Below the pieces are notes generated by a model, which saw nothing but the letters and a program-made list of their open reading frames with translations, did not search any database and had not been told where the DNA came from. Source: Bacillota bacterium (GTDB taxonomy: Bacteria; Bacillota; Clostridia; Lachnospirales; Lachnospiraceae). Taken from it: 64,000 bases of DNA. Both the position numbers and the translations under genes were made by a program. Below, one piece after another: positions 43,351 to 52,880 of this stretch. Every line of letters begins with the position of its first letter. Position 1 is the first letter of the stretch. The stretch spans positions 62,001 to 126,000 of the forward strand of contig JAEZLH010000009.1 in assembly GCA_023435895.1 (NCBI GenBank), read 5' to 3'.

Positions 43351-44361
43351 GTGAGAGAAATTAATAACTTGATATTTGAAGGCGGGGGCATATTAGGAAT
43401 TTCATATCTGGGCGCGTTGGACTATCTATACCATAACGATAAAATGAAAAATTTAGAACGTGTTGGCGGCACCTCTGCCGGTGCAATCACTGCTTGCATC
43501 ACCGCCTTTAACCTTCCTTTTCGTGAAATGACAGAGATTGCAAATTCGCTCGATTACAATAAAGTACCCTCAAAGAGTGATATTTCTGCTATAAACGTAA
43601 TCCCGAATGAGGTCAAAAAAGTCATTGAAGATTTATTCGGGGACATTAATTGTCTTTACCGAATGATGACCCAATATGGATGGTATTCCACCGAATATTT
43701 TTACAAATGGATCAAGGGCGTAATTCACAACCAATTTGAGTCCACCAAAAAACGACCTCCTTATACCTTCGAGGACTTTAAAGACCCCTCATTACATAAG
43801 AATAATCGTCCCTTTCTCGACCTCTATATCGTGGGAACAAATCTTACTATGAAAACTGCCTCTATATTCTCCTATGAAACCACACCTTCCATGGAGGTAG
43901 CGGAAGCGATTAGGATATCCATGTCCATACCACTATTTTTTGAAGCAATTATATCGGATGATCATAATATCTCAGGAAATGCAATGACGAATGTTCTCTG
44001 TGACGGAGGTGCAATCAACAACTACCCTCTGGCTCTTTTCGATTATCCGAAATATAACCCCAATCTATATTATGGTATCAATATGGATACCCTGGGCATC
44101 CGCTTCCATAATAACCTGACCTATCAGCCGATTGATAATCTTATCTCCTATATCGAAGGGCTGCTGCATTTATATTCTTATGTACAAAACGGGGTGTACG
44201 AGTCCAATCCGCTGAATAAAGAACGGTCTATCGTTATTGATACACTTGATGTATCCCCTTTGGATTTTAATATAAAGACGAATGATGATACTTATCACTT
44301 CTTGTATAACCAAGGGTATGATGCGTCAAAAAATTATTTTGATAGTAGGAGGGTTCCTTGA
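43351..44361 (+). CDS. Patatin-like phospholipase
   Basis: 336 aa starting with GTG after GAGGTG. FEGGGILGISYLGAL is the oxyanion-hole motif, VGGTSAGAI carries the nucleophile Ser42, and CDGGAINNYP the Asp218 of the dyad. Patatins hydrolyse acyl chains from lipids or fatty acyl esters. No secretion signal. It ends next to the group II intron remnant that borders the tailocin locus. A role in phage defence (as for some CBASS patatins) is not supported: no cyclase or other partner gene is nearby. Confidence 0.92.
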   Translation: MREINNLIFEGGGILGISYLGALDYLYHNDKMKNLERVGGTSAGAITACITAFNLPFREMTEIANSLDYNKVPSKSDISAINVIPNEVKKVIEDLFGDINCLYRMMTQYGWYSTEYFYKWIKGVIHNQFESTKKRPPYTFEDFKDPSLHKNNRPFLDLYIVGTNLTMKTASIFSYETTPSMEVAEAIRISMSIPLFFEAIISDDHNISGNAMTNVLCDGGAINNYPLALFDYPKYNPNLYYGINMDTLGIRFHNNLTYQPIDNLISYIEGLLHLYSYVQNGVYESNPLNKERSIVIDTLDVSPLDFNIKTNDDTYHFLYNQGYDASKNYFDSRRVP

Positions 44362-44394
44362 AGTCTGAGTGAGCAATTTTACTATATTCACTTT

Positions 44395-44645
44395 TAAGTA
44401 AGAGGAATCTCACCTCAAGCTTCTCACAGAACCGTACGTGAAAGTCTCCTTTCATACAGCTCTTATCCTTCAACAATACGAGTAAAGATTGCCTCAATGA
44501 GCAGACAGTTTTGGCTCTCTCTGTCTTACAGTGCAGAGCCATTTTTCTGCTCTTCCCCTCATCCAGTTTCCTTCAGATTTCACCTCAATATGGACACCCT
44601 TGCCTTCGGCTATATCCTTCCCACCGGAAGGATTCCAAACTTGCA
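44395..44645 (-). mobile_element. Group II intron remnant (parts of domain I, V and VI)
   Basis: On the minus strand the 34-nt stretch GAGCTGTATGAAAGGAGACT to TTTCACGTACGGTTC (44462-44429) has the sequence and hairpin form of group II intron domain V. Before it are domain-I-like pieces (CGAAGGCAAGGGTGTCC, GGTGAAATCTGAAGGAA, about 44535-44620). After it comes a domain-VI-like stem. The maturase reading frame and 5' end are gone, so the intron is dead. It lies immediately downstream of the endolysin. Confidence 0.75.
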
Positions 44646-44662
44646 CCGATTTCTATATATAA

Positions 44663-45418
44663 TTACTCTCCTAGCAATACTCCTCTTGTTACCGGGCCAC
44701 AATCTCCGTCAACTTTAAGATTGTACTGATTTTGATAAACTTTGATAGCTGCATCAGTGATCTCACCACATTTTCCATCAACGGTAAGGTTTTTCACTTT
44801 TCCATTAACCACTACCTTAGTAATCCCTGCTTTTATTAACTCATACTGTACCCACTTCACATCCTCGCCTTTGCAACCCTTATGTATATTTCTTGTCGGT
44901 ACTGGATAAGGAGTGTACTTTGCACCATTCTCCAATGTCATGACCACATGGCTACCTTCGCAGAGATAGATTCCTCCACGCATTGCATAAGTATCGGATG
45001 TAGTGTACTTTTTATCGGTATATACATTAAACATCCCGGTTGCCTGTAACGCCGATTTCATTGTCCTGGTGGTGTTGCCCTCACTGATTTTTAAGCCAGC
45101 TAGCTTGTAGCAAGCAGAAACCAAAGAAGAACAATCAAATTCTCCTGAAGCTTTAGTCATTCCTACTTTCTTAATGCTATTATATCCGGTCAGTCTCTGA
45201 GACTGATCATAACCAAAGTTATTATTGGCGCAAATCTGCTCCATGATCTTAGCTGCCTTCTCTGCCAGCTTCGGATCTTTGCATTCCATATATAGATTCC
45301 ATGCAGGATTATGTCGATACCATAATCTTGTACAGATTTCTTTTCCTGTCTGATCCCCTACTTTTCCACCTGCTATTTTTCCGTTTTCGTCGATTGATGC
45401 ATGTCCTAACTTAATCAT
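44663..45418 (-). CDS. Tailocin endolysin: NlpC/P60-type peptidase with peptidoglycan-binding domain
   Basis: 251 aa from MIKLGHASID; the frame extends six codons into the ribosome binding site GGGAGG, so the Met is preferred. The catalytic part shows GEFDCSSLVSACY with nucleophile Cys96 and EGSHVVMTL with His157. From about residue 182 a PG_binding_1 domain follows (HKGCKGEDVKWVQYELI, TVDGKCGEITDAAIKVYQ, VDGDCGPVT). It cleaves cell wall peptides and frees particles by lysis. Start overlaps the holin stop by 8 bases, the usual lysis cassette. Confidence 0.85.
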   Translation of the reverse strand: MIKLGHASIDENGKIAGGKVGDQTGKEICTRLWYRHNPAWNLYMECKDPKLAEKAAKIMEQICANNNFGYDQSQRLTGYNSIKKVGMTKASGEFDCSSLVSACYKLAGLKISEGNTTRTMKSALQATGMFNVYTDKKYTTSDTYAMRGGIYLCEGSHVVMTLENGAKYTPYPVPTRNIHKGCKGEDVKWVQYELIKAGITKVVVNGKVKNLTVDGKCGEITDAAIKVYQNQYNLKVDGDCGPVTRGVLLGE

Positions 45419-45899
45419 CCATTTTACCTCCCTCATCCTTTAACTCTTCCACCTCAATGATTCCTGATGTTTTATCCTCTACCTGTTTCTTAATATTCTT
45501 TGTTATAGCCAGGAGGAAAGGAGGCAATTCTACACCAATGTCCCTAATGTTTTCAAGTATACTAATAATTTCATTCAAAGTTAACCATAGAGCAACTATA
45601 CAAGCAATTAAGTATGTAAATGGTAATGTTATCCCTATCGTATCTCCGGCATATATTAATAACTGGTCCGTCATAGCTCCGATACCCACTAGTATCCACA
45701 TACATATCTTTTTTGCTATACCCTGTATCCCTTTATAGCTATCAATTGTTTGTCCCCTGTACTTACTGGCAGCTAACCCAGTTAAATAATCAAAAACATT
45801 GCAAAACACCATGATAATTACAGGTATCGCTAAGATACCAAGCCATCCGCTCAGTGTGGCAAATACCGCAGTAAAAATAGACTTTGTTTTGCTCATTCT
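45411..45899 (-). CDS. Holin (TcdE/phage-type holin family 4)
   Basis: 162 aa from MSKTKSIF, with AAGAAGG just upstream; frame opens five codons earlier. Three hydrophobic segments: SGWLGILAIPVIIMVFCNVFDYLTG, GIAKKICMWILVGIGAMTDQL, ITLPFTYLIACIVALWLTLNE, then a charged C-terminus. FDYLTGLAASKYRGQTIDSYKGIQGIAKK is the signature of the phage_holin_4 (toxin secretion/lysis) family. It makes the membrane pore for the endolysin encoded next to it. Confidence 0.93.
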   Translation of the reverse strand, partial: RMSKTKSIFTAVFATLSGWLGILAIPVIIMVFCNVFDYLTGLAASKYRGQTIDSYKGIQGIAKKICMWILVGIGAMTDQLLIYAGDTIGITLPFTYLIACIVALWLTLNEIISILENIRDIGVELPPFLLAITKNIKKQVEDKTSGIIEVEELKDEGGKMDD

Positions 45900-45953
45900 T
45901 ATACCTTCTTTCATTTTTTATAATATAAAAGACACCCTCATGGATGCCTTCTA

Positions 45954-48900
45954 TTACTTAATTAATATCTGTATTATATTATCAGATAGTCTTTTTAAAA
46001 CTCTGTATCCAGTATCCGATAGAGTTGCAATTCCTTCATCATCCGGCCAGCTATATCCGTTAACTATACAGGTACCATCATCTCTAACAAGGAGTTTTCC
46101 CATCATACCTACTACTGCCCATTCTGGACGCTGCTCTCTTGGTATGTATTCTTGCATAGGATCATAGTTCGGATTTATTACAGGTATATATGTGTCAATC
46201 TCTTTAATTATTTCTTCTATCTCTCCCGTTTCTTTTTTAACACTCGTTTCACTGGTTTTAATCTTGCCCCACTTATATTTTATGCGTCCCCACTCATCTG
46301 TGATATATTTATTATTCCACTCATCCTGATGACTATCTCCAATAACAGAAGGAGTAGCCGAAATAACGCCTAATAAAAAATCGTCTGTAGAAACAGCCTT
46401 TCGCATTTTATCACCTTCAAGTGTTACAAAGAATCCCACTCTATCTTCATTATCTATATTCTCATCTATCCACTCAAAGTACTCAGCATAATCTGCACCT
46501 GTAGAATTAAAAGCAGATAATCCGTAAGTCTTTCCATCAAACGTTACTCTAAATGCATTTGACCTACTTGTATCACTTGTTCCTTTACCTATTATAAATG
46601 CACTATCTGTAGATACAAATGATCCACTGGTTCCGTGTGCAACATTATGCTTGCCAATGACTGTCTGGCAATATCCTTGTGCGATTGTACCTGCATTCTG
46701 TGCATGAGCCGCAACGCCACTTGCTACTGTTCCGTTACCCTCTGCATGTCCGTACTGTCCAGAAGCTTGTGTATTATACCCTTCTGAATGAGAGTTTGCT
46801 CCACTTGCTGTAGTAGTATTTCCTTCGGCATGTGAATATGTCCCCGTAGCTTCTGTAGTATTTCCTTCGGCGTGTGCTCCATTACCACTGGCATAGCTAA
46901 TATTTCCTTCGGCATGAGATTGAGGACCCTCAGCCAGAGTGTTAAGTCCTTCTGCATGGGAGTAGTTACCCATTGCATTAGACCCTTTTCCTTCTGCATG
47001 ACAACTATTTCCCTGTGCAATTGTTCCATTTCCCTCTGCATGAGTAAAATTTCCTGCTGTTGTATCTGAGGATAAACTATAGTTCCCTAAACCTGCACAT
47101 GTACCATAACCTTCTGCATGCGAAGCTGATCCTAAAGCTGCTGACATTATACCTTCGCTGTGTGAACTGTTGCCAAAAGCTCTAGTTCCATTACCTTCCG
47201 CGTGGGTATAATATCCTTGGGTTGAAGTATCTGGTGAGACTGTTGGAACTGAAACTCCTGCGGCTGTTCCATATCCTTCTGCGTGAGCACTATTTCCTAC
47301 CGCTACAGTACTATTTCCTTCTGCGTGAGCACCATTGCCACCACTAGCTACAGTTCCAACACCTTCTGCATGTGAATTTAGTCCTTTTGCTGTAGTTGTA
47401 TTTCCTTCGGCATGAGAATTGTCACCACTAGCAGTACTGTTGTTTCCTTCAACATGTGATCTAGCTCCACTAGCAACATTGTTATATCCCTCCACATGTA
47501 TAGCATAAGGTATGTCAGTTCTTTTTATCAAGCAGGTATTATTTGCTGATAAAGTAGCTGTAGTATTCAATGTTATGACATTACCCGATATTGCAGTAAT
47601 ATGTACGTCGTAGAGAGCTACTGAACCTTTAACATTAATGTCAACCAAGTCGCCAACAGATAGTCCATTTGCATCAAAAAGAGTTAATGTTTTTGCAGAA
47701 TTGTTGGTGGATGCAATGGTGTAAAGCGTTCCATTTGATGCTAAATTAAATCTACCCTCTACATGTGAATATCCTGTTGCTCCTACATTGTACATTCCTT
47801 CTACATGAGATGAAACACCAATAGAAATATTACCATTACCTTCTGTGTGAGAGTAATAGCCTAAGGATGCATTACCATTACCTTCTACATGAGAAATATC
47901 TCCACTAGCAATATTACTTCCACCTTCTGCGTGTGAATTTAATCCACTAGCCGTTGTATAGTACCCTTCTGCATGAGAATAGTTACCACTTGATACTGAA
48001 CCTATTCCTTCGGAGTGTGAATAATCTCCGCTTGATATTGTATTTCTTCCTTCTGCGTGCGATGCCCTTCCTGTTGATACAGTGTTATATCCTTCTGCGT
48101 GTGTTGGGAATTGTGATGCTGATACAAGTTTTTTAACGACACTAATCCATGATGCCGAAATCGTAGCAGTTGTATTAAGAGTCACTGTATTTCCGTTAAT
48201 TGCAGTTATAGGTATATCAAGCATTGGGGAGATATCATTACCTCTCATATCTAACATATCCCCAATAACTAATCCAGTTACATTATTTAAGGTAATTGTT
48301 TTTAATGTGTTATCAAATCCAGTTATGTTATAAAGTGTCCCATTTGATGCTAAAGTACCTCCGCCTTCGGCATGAGCAGACGAAGAATTTGCCACACTAG
48401 AAGTTCCTTCCGCATGAGCACCTGCTGCATTAGCAACTGTACTTCCACCTTCGGCATGTGAACCGCTTCCATTGGAAACTGTACTTAGACCTTCTGCATG
48501 AGCACCATTTCCATTTGCAGTGGTGCCTTTCCCTTCTGCATGGGAACTGTTACCCGATGCTTTTGTTCCATTACCTTCTGCGTGAGAAAAATACCCTGCT
48601 GTAGTATCGGTTGATATATCAACATTCTCAATTGATCCCGCTACAGTGCCTCTACCTTCCGCGTGTGATCCAATTCCACTGGCTATAGTTAACCTTCCTT
48701 CGGCATGCGAGCTGTTGCCAGAAGCACGTGCTCCATTCCCTTCGGCGTGCGAGAAATTACCCACGGCAGTATCACCAGATGCACTAGCTGTTCCGGAAGC
48801 TCCTGCAACCGTGCCGTACCCTTCCGCATGAGAAGAGTATCCATTTGCATTTGTTAAGTTTCCTTCGGCATGGGCATTAATATTATCAGCTGTGGTGCCA

Positions 48901-50585
48901 GTTCCTTCGCTATGCGAAGCTGCTCCGCTAGCAACTGTTTGCTTCCCTTCGGCGTGAGCACTATTTCCGGATGCTTTTGTTCCATTTCCTTCGGCATGGG
49001 CATAGTTTCCTGCTGTAGTATCTAACGAAGTTGATACCGTTCCTGTGCCTGCAACCGTCCCATAACCTTCGGCATGTGCAGAATGTCCATTTGCACCAGA
49101 CAAACTTCCTTCTGTATGAGATGCAGTTCCACTTGCAATAGATGCATAACTTTCGGCATGTGACCACATTCCGCTCGCTATAGTGCCTTTCCCTTCTGCG
49201 TGAGAACTATTTCCCGATGCAAGATTCCCGTTGCCTTCTGCATGAGCATATAATCCTGCTGTAGTATCATTTGATACAGCAACCGTGCCGGCAGACCCTG
49301 CAACGCTTCCGTAACCTTCTGCATGGGATTGGTTTCCACTTGCTGTTGCATATAATCCTTCGGCGTGTGAATACGTTCCGCTCGAAATAGTTCCTCCACC
49401 TTCGGCATGTGCTCCGATTCCGCTTGCAACCGCCCCGTCACCCTCAGAGTGTGAATACACATTACTTGCAGTAGTACCTTTACCCTCAGCATGGGAACCC
49501 ATTCCGCTTGCTATAGTTCCCTTACCTTCGGCATGTGCACTATTCCCCGATGCAAGTGAGCCATTTCCTTCGGCATGTGCAAATAATCCACTCGTTGTAT
49601 CTGTAGATACTGCAACCGTTCCAGTAGCCCCTGCAACACTTCCCCTACCTTCTGCATGGCAGTAACCTCCTGCAATTGTAAGAGCTCCTTCTGCATGGGA
49701 TTGGTCTCCGCTTGCTATTGTAGATACTCCTTCTGCATGTGCTGCAACCCCGCTTGCTGTTGTAGACTGACCTTCTGCATGAGATCCCGCACCACTTGCC
49801 GTAGTACTGTTCCCTTCTGAATGAGAACTGTTTCCTGAAGCTTTCGTACTATTTCCCTCTGAATGTGAATTACTACCACTTGCAGTTGTGGCATAACCTT
49901 CTGCGTGTCCAGTTATTCCAGAAGCCACCGTGTTCTGTCCCTCTGCATGACCTGCACCACCAGAAGCAATAGAATTATACCCTTCTGAATGTGTTGGATA
50001 CTGGTTTGATGTAACAAGCTTCATCACATAAACTGTGTTAACATCAAATGTAGTTGAATTTACATTCAAAGTAATTACTAATCCATTTATAGCTGTTATG
50101 GTGACATTCGGAACAATCTCATTATAATGTCTTTTGATATCGACTTTATCTCCAACGGCTAATCCGGTAACACTCTCCAGTGTCAACGTTTTGGCTACAT
50201 TGTCAAATGCAGTAACTTTGTATATCGTAGAATGTCCGGAATACGAAGCTGTACCTTCTGCATGAGTATTAATATTGGTTGCTGCTGAATACTGTCCTTC
50301 TGAACTAGATCGGATGCCGCTTGCTGTATTTCCCGTACCTCTGGTACTTGAATAGTCGCCACTGGATACGTTATCCGAACCTTGTGCAGAACTGTTTGCG
50401 CCTGCGGTTGAACCCGATCTCCTTGAACCTATGGTGAATTTATCAACCGGTATTGAACCATCCTTTTTTATCATCTTTCCAATGTTTTCATCAATGATTT
50501 CCAGATTGTGATTTACAGTTTCAACGTTGTAATATTCGTTAGTTGCCTCTTTTGTTAATCCGATGTTTGTTGTTAATGTAGACAT
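45954..50585 (-). CDS. Tail fibre: YadA-head-like beta-roll repeats with C-terminal peptidase G2 chaperone domain
   Basis: 1543 aa. Residues about 1-60 resemble the N-terminal head of clostridial tail fibres (ITLTTNIGLTKEATNEYYNV-like), attaching to the baseplate. The body contains about 60 repeats of the 14-aa unit SHAEGxxTxASGxx, the Hep_Hag/YadA-head left-handed beta-roll that trimerises. Three related ~75-aa inserts (TLYxIxxxDNxxKTLTLxxVxGLxxGD pattern; residues about 120, 740, 990) interrupt it. The last ~190 residues (GADYAEYFEWIDEN, EDRVGFFVTLEG, LLGVISATPSVIGD, YITDEWGR) match peptidase_G2, an intramolecular chaperone that cleaves itself off. Likely receptor-binding fibre. AAGGAG precedes; the ATG overlaps the XkdU stop (TAATG). 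Confidence 0.9.
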   Translation of the reverse strand: MSTLTTNIGLTKEATNEYYNVETVNHNLEIIDENIGKMIKKDGSIPVDKFTIGSRRSGSTAGANSSAQGSDNVSSGDYSSTRGTGNTASGIRSSSEGQYSAATNINTHAEGTASYSGHSTIYKVTAFDNVAKTLTLESVTGLAVGDKVDIKRHYNEIVPNVTITAINGLVITLNVNSTTFDVNTVYVMKLVTSNQYPTHSEGYNSIASGGAGHAEGQNTVASGITGHAEGYATTASGSNSHSEGNSTKASGNSSHSEGNSTTASGAGSHAEGQSTTASGVAAHAEGVSTIASGDQSHAEGALTIAGGYCHAEGRGSVAGATGTVAVSTDTTSGLFAHAEGNGSLASGNSAHAEGKGTIASGMGSHAEGKGTTASNVYSHSEGDGAVASGIGAHAEGGGTISSGTYSHAEGLYATASGNQSHAEGYGSVAGSAGTVAVSNDTTAGLYAHAEGNGNLASGNSSHAEGKGTIASGMWSHAESYASIASGTASHTEGSLSGANGHSAHAEGYGTVAGTGTVSTSLDTTAGNYAHAEGNGTKASGNSAHAEGKQTVASGAASHSEGTGTTADNINAHAEGNLTNANGYSSHAEGYGTVAGASGTASASGDTAVGNFSHAEGNGARASGNSSHAEGRLTIASGIGSHAEGRGTVAGSIENVDISTDTTAGYFSHAEGNGTKASGNSSHAEGKGTTANGNGAHAEGLSTVSNGSGSHAEGGSTVANAAGAHAEGTSSVANSSSAHAEGGGTLASNGTLYNITGFDNTLKTITLNNVTGLVIGDMLDMRGNDISPMLDIPITAINGNTVTLNTTATISASWISVVKKLVSASQFPTHAEGYNTVSTGRASHAEGRNTISSGDYSHSEGIGSVSSGNYSHAEGYYTTASGLNSHAEGGSNIASGDISHVEGNGNASLGYYSHTEGNGNISIGVSSHVEGMYNVGATGYSHVEGRFNLASNGTLYTIASTNNSAKTLTLFDANGLSVGDLVDINVKGSVALYDVHITAISGNVITLNTTATLSANNTCLIKRTDIPYAIHVEGYNNVASGARSHVEGNNSTASGDNSHAEGNTTTAKGLNSHAEGVGTVASGGNGAHAEGNSTVAVGNSAHAEGYGTAAGVSVPTVSPDTSTQGYYTHAEGNGTRAFGNSSHSEGIMSAALGSASHAEGYGTCAGLGNYSLSSDTTAGNFTHAEGNGTIAQGNSCHAEGKGSNAMGNYSHAEGLNTLAEGPQSHAEGNISYASGNGAHAEGNTTEATGTYSHAEGNTTTASGANSHSEGYNTQASGQYGHAEGNGTVASGVAAHAQNAGTIAQGYCQTVIGKHNVAHGTSGSFVSTDSAFIIGKGTSDTSRSNAFRVTFDGKTYGLSAFNSTGADYAEYFEWIDENIDNEDRVGFFVTLEGDKMRKAVSTDDFLLGVISATPSVIGDSHQDEWNNKYITDEWGRIKYKWGKIKTSETSVKKETGEIEEIIKEIDTYIPVINPNYDPMQEYIPREQRPEWAVVGMMGKLLVRDDGTCIVNGYSWPDDEGIATLSDTGYRVLKRLSDNIIQILIK
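46695..50370 (-). repeat. 42-bp coding repeat array of the fibre
   Basis: About 60 degenerate 42-bp units, with near-identical words such as TCTGCATGAGC and CCTTCGGCATGTG on the + strand. Unit spacing is kept except at the three inserts and several ~10-aa loops (VAGATGTVAVSTDTTSG type). A recombination-prone coding tandem, not CRISPR. Confidence 0.9.
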
Positions 50586-51121
50586 TAACTAATCACTCCT
50601 TCCCTTAACTGTTCATGTGTATATCCTGATAAATGTGCGTGTGTGTATGCTGACAATTTTAAATTCGTGTTATAGATAAACTCGAATGTATAACTTAAAT
50701 GCGCCGGTTTTATCTCCTCTATGGTCAGTGTCAGCCCTTCTAAATTATCCGGTCTCCCAAGTGTTCCAATAAATTTTACGATAAAGCTATTTAGTTTTGG
50801 ATTTTCAATAATTTCAACTTCTCCTCCAGAATAAGCTTTAGCTGTCTGCTCAATCATTGATTTTGTAATGGTTCCTGATCCTCGTAGCTTCGCTTTGATT
50901 CGCTCTCTTCGAAACTGCTCTGACAATGATACATCTGTTTTAATCTGCAAATTCTCTTCCATCAATGCTAATCCCCATGTGGCTGTTTCAACATCAAACT
51001 GATTAAATAAATCTGATTTTGCATCCTTCACGGCTTCAGTAAAATAATCTATTGCATTCTGCAAAGCCATTACTTCAGAACTCAATAAATAGTTTTCCGG
51101 CAACAAATCAATTAATGCCAT
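50585..51121 (-). CDS. xkdU: Tail protein XkdU/YmfQ (DUF2313)
   Basis: 178 aa. Motif LLPENYLLSSEVMALQNAID and EETATWGLALMEE-like (VETATWGLALMEENLQIKTD), RRERIKAKLRGSGTITKSMI; this is the YmfQ/DUF2313 tail protein next to XkdT in PBSX-like phages. It links baseplate wedge to fibre. Starts within the last 10 bases of xkdT. Confidence 0.9.
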   Translation of the reverse strand: MALIDLLPENYLLSSEVMALQNAIDYFTEAVKDAKSDLFNQFDVETATWGLALMEENLQIKTDVSLSEQFRRERIKAKLRGSGTITKSMIEQTAKAYSGGEVEIIENPKLNSFIVKFIGTLGRPDNLEGLTLTIEEIKPAHLSYTFEFIYNTNLKLSAYTHAHLSGYTHEQLREGVIS

Positions 51122-52164
51122 TGGGATATCACCACCGTTCCAAGAACCGGGACTTGATCGCTTCCAACTGCAATACTGGTACCAACCCCATTAATTTTAA
51201 GTGAATGGTAGTCAATTACTCCGGAAATATCAAGCAATATATATGCTACTCGATTATATACTACTGTATAAGTATCAAATGCTATGTCCTGTAAATAGTT
51301 CTTGAGAGCTTCCTCAAATTGATTTTGAATAACATCCATCGTAGTGGACCCATCCACGATTACCTCAGCATTGACACTAACTTCCAGTCCTGCTGCACTA
51401 AGTACTGTTACCTCAGCTCCAATCGGACGATTTTCTTCGATATGCGCGGTGCAGTGATCAACGATATCCATATCTACAGGTTGATTTTCATCACCCACAA
51501 TTAATACTTTCACTGAACCTGCACCATCCCAGAGCGGGAATACTTTAGCTTTTCCGACTCCATTGACTTCCAATGCCCACTGTTTATAATGTGCAATATT
51601 CCCAGAAGTTGCGGGTTTTTGTAGATAATCATACAGTCTCGCTAATAGTGCCTGGTCTGTTTCAGTATCAGATCCACCTACTGCAGCAGAATTCGTCACA
51701 GAAGTAACCCCTGTAAGATTCGCGTATTGATTCTTTATTGTTGCTGCTCCCACATTATAGCTCGCCCCAAACTCGACAGCCGATGCAATTACAGTCGCAA
51801 CACCCCCTGTAATCACTGCTGCATCCTCTGTGACAAATTCTAAACCCTCTGCTGTGAGAAATACCTTCCCTTTCGGGACTACTGTACCCTCCTCACCGGT
51901 AATCGTTAAAATTACTGAAGCTTTTGTTCCTTCCTTACGCTTTATACCATAATCAGCACATTTTTTATCAATATACTCTCCTGATGTTTCGTCCACATAT
52001 ACCATTGGAATAATCGCATCAAGTGACTGATAGAGCTTCCATATCTCATATGCCACTCCACTAATCATGTCATTCGTAAAGCTGCCTTCTCTTGTATCAA
52101 TATCTGTTGATAATTTGCCTAATATATCAGATTTAACCTCTTCAACCGTCAATTCTTCATACAT
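51112..52164 (-). CDS. xkdT: Baseplate J-like protein XkdT
   Basis: 350 aa, the gpJ/P2 family wedge: LSTDIDTREGSFTNDMISGVAYEIWK, VDETSGEYIDKKCADYGIKRKEGTKA, GGSDTETDQALLARLYDYLQKPATSGN and ALEVNGVGKAKVFPLWDGAGSVKVLI. It forms the contractile baseplate with XkdS and XkdU. Overlaps xkdS by 8 bases and xkdU by 10. Length is normal. Confidence 0.95.
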   Translation of the reverse strand: MYEELTVEEVKSDILGKLSTDIDTREGSFTNDMISGVAYEIWKLYQSLDAIIPMVYVDETSGEYIDKKCADYGIKRKEGTKASVILTITGEEGTVVPKGKVFLTAEGLEFVTEDAAVITGGVATVIASAVEFGASYNVGAATIKNQYANLTGVTSVTNSAAVGGSDTETDQALLARLYDYLQKPATSGNIAHYKQWALEVNGVGKAKVFPLWDGAGSVKVLIVGDENQPVDMDIVDHCTAHIEENRPIGAEVTVLSAAGLEVSVNAEVIVDGSTTMDVIQNQFEEALKNYLQDIAFDTYTVVYNRVAYILLDISGVIDYHSLKINGVGTSIAVGSDQVPVLGTVVISQWH

Positions 52165-52573
52165 TTATGTTCACCTCCCCATAAATTGTCTCTATCGTGC
52201 ACTCTATATTAAGTTTTTCTCCTTCAATAACCACAGCGATATCTTGTACATCAGTTATGTATGGATTAATCATAAGGCACTCTTTTACATATCGAATCGC
52301 TTCCGATTCTTTTAATTCTCCGCTCAACGGTTGACCAATTAATGATTCAACTTCACTGCCATAGTCCCAAGTATAAATCTCATATCGGTAACGCTGGGTT
52401 TGAAGAGCTTTTCTGGCCCATACTAAAACGGCTTCATTACCGGTAATTATGACCGGCGAGCCATTTAAGAAAATAGGAATATTTTTTTCAAAATCCCACT
52501 TTACCTCCGTATATAACTCCAATTCATTCTTTGTCTCTTGAACTTCTGGTTGTATCATTGGAAATAAGCTCAT
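52157..52573 (-). CDS. xkdS: Baseplate protein XkdS (DUF2634)
   Basis: 138 aa with VLVWARKALQTQRYRYEIYTWDYGSEVESLIG, the core of the XkdS/gp25-like wedge family. Overlaps xkdR by 4 bases (ATGA) and xkdT by 8. It is the lysozyme-like/gp25-type baseplate wedge of PBSX tails. Confidence 0.92.
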   Translation of the reverse strand: MSLFPMIQPEVQETKNELELYTEVKWDFEKNIPIFLNGSPVIITGNEAVLVWARKALQTQRYRYEIYTWDYGSEVESLIGQPLSGELKESEAIRYVKECLMINPYITDVQDIAVVIEGEKLNIECTIETIYGEVNINV

Positions 52574-52827
52574 ACGGTCACCACCTTACAAATGATTATA
52601 TATCTCTGTTCATTTTCAATAGGTAACAATAATAGTATATCTCCTGCTGTCAGACTGATAATCAAATCATTTTTAAGCAAATCGTCCGCTTCCTGGTCTG
52701 TACCTGCTACATTGACTACTAGCGGCGATACGGACTTTACTTCTCCTATGCGATACGATGTAGGTGTCTTTACACGATTATCTTCCCTGATAACATGAAT
52801 GACACCCGCAAATGGGTTACTATTCAT
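52570..52827 (-). CDS. xkdR: Baseplate-associated protein XkdR (DUF2577)
   Basis: 85 aa from MNSNPFAGVI, preceded by GGAGGTG; the open frame extends seven codons upstream over that site. TPTSYRIGEVKSVSPLVVNV and DILLLLPIENEQRYIIICKVV match the DUF2577 tail proteins located between XkdQ and XkdS. OB-like spike or hub accessory; the exact role is unknown. Confidence 0.88.
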   Translation of the reverse strand: MNSNPFAGVIHVIREDNRVKTPTSYRIGEVKSVSPLVVNVAGTDQEADDLLKNDLIISLTAGDILLLLPIENEQRYIIICKVVTV

Positions 52828-52880
52828 TTCTTTCACCTCCTGTAACAAGTAACATCACTAAGAATAGCTTCTTTCAAAAC

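Noticed and set aside
43351..44361. Patatin as part of a CBASS-type defence system
   Set aside because: No cyclase or other accessory gene adjoins; neighbours are a YVTN protein and the intron remnant.
44267..44542. 91-codon minus strand frame over the intron remnant
   Set aside because: It runs through the domain V hairpin and the patatin end; no start signal.
46695..50370. Regular repeats as CRISPR array
   Set aside because: The repeats are 42-bp coding units in one frame without spacers.
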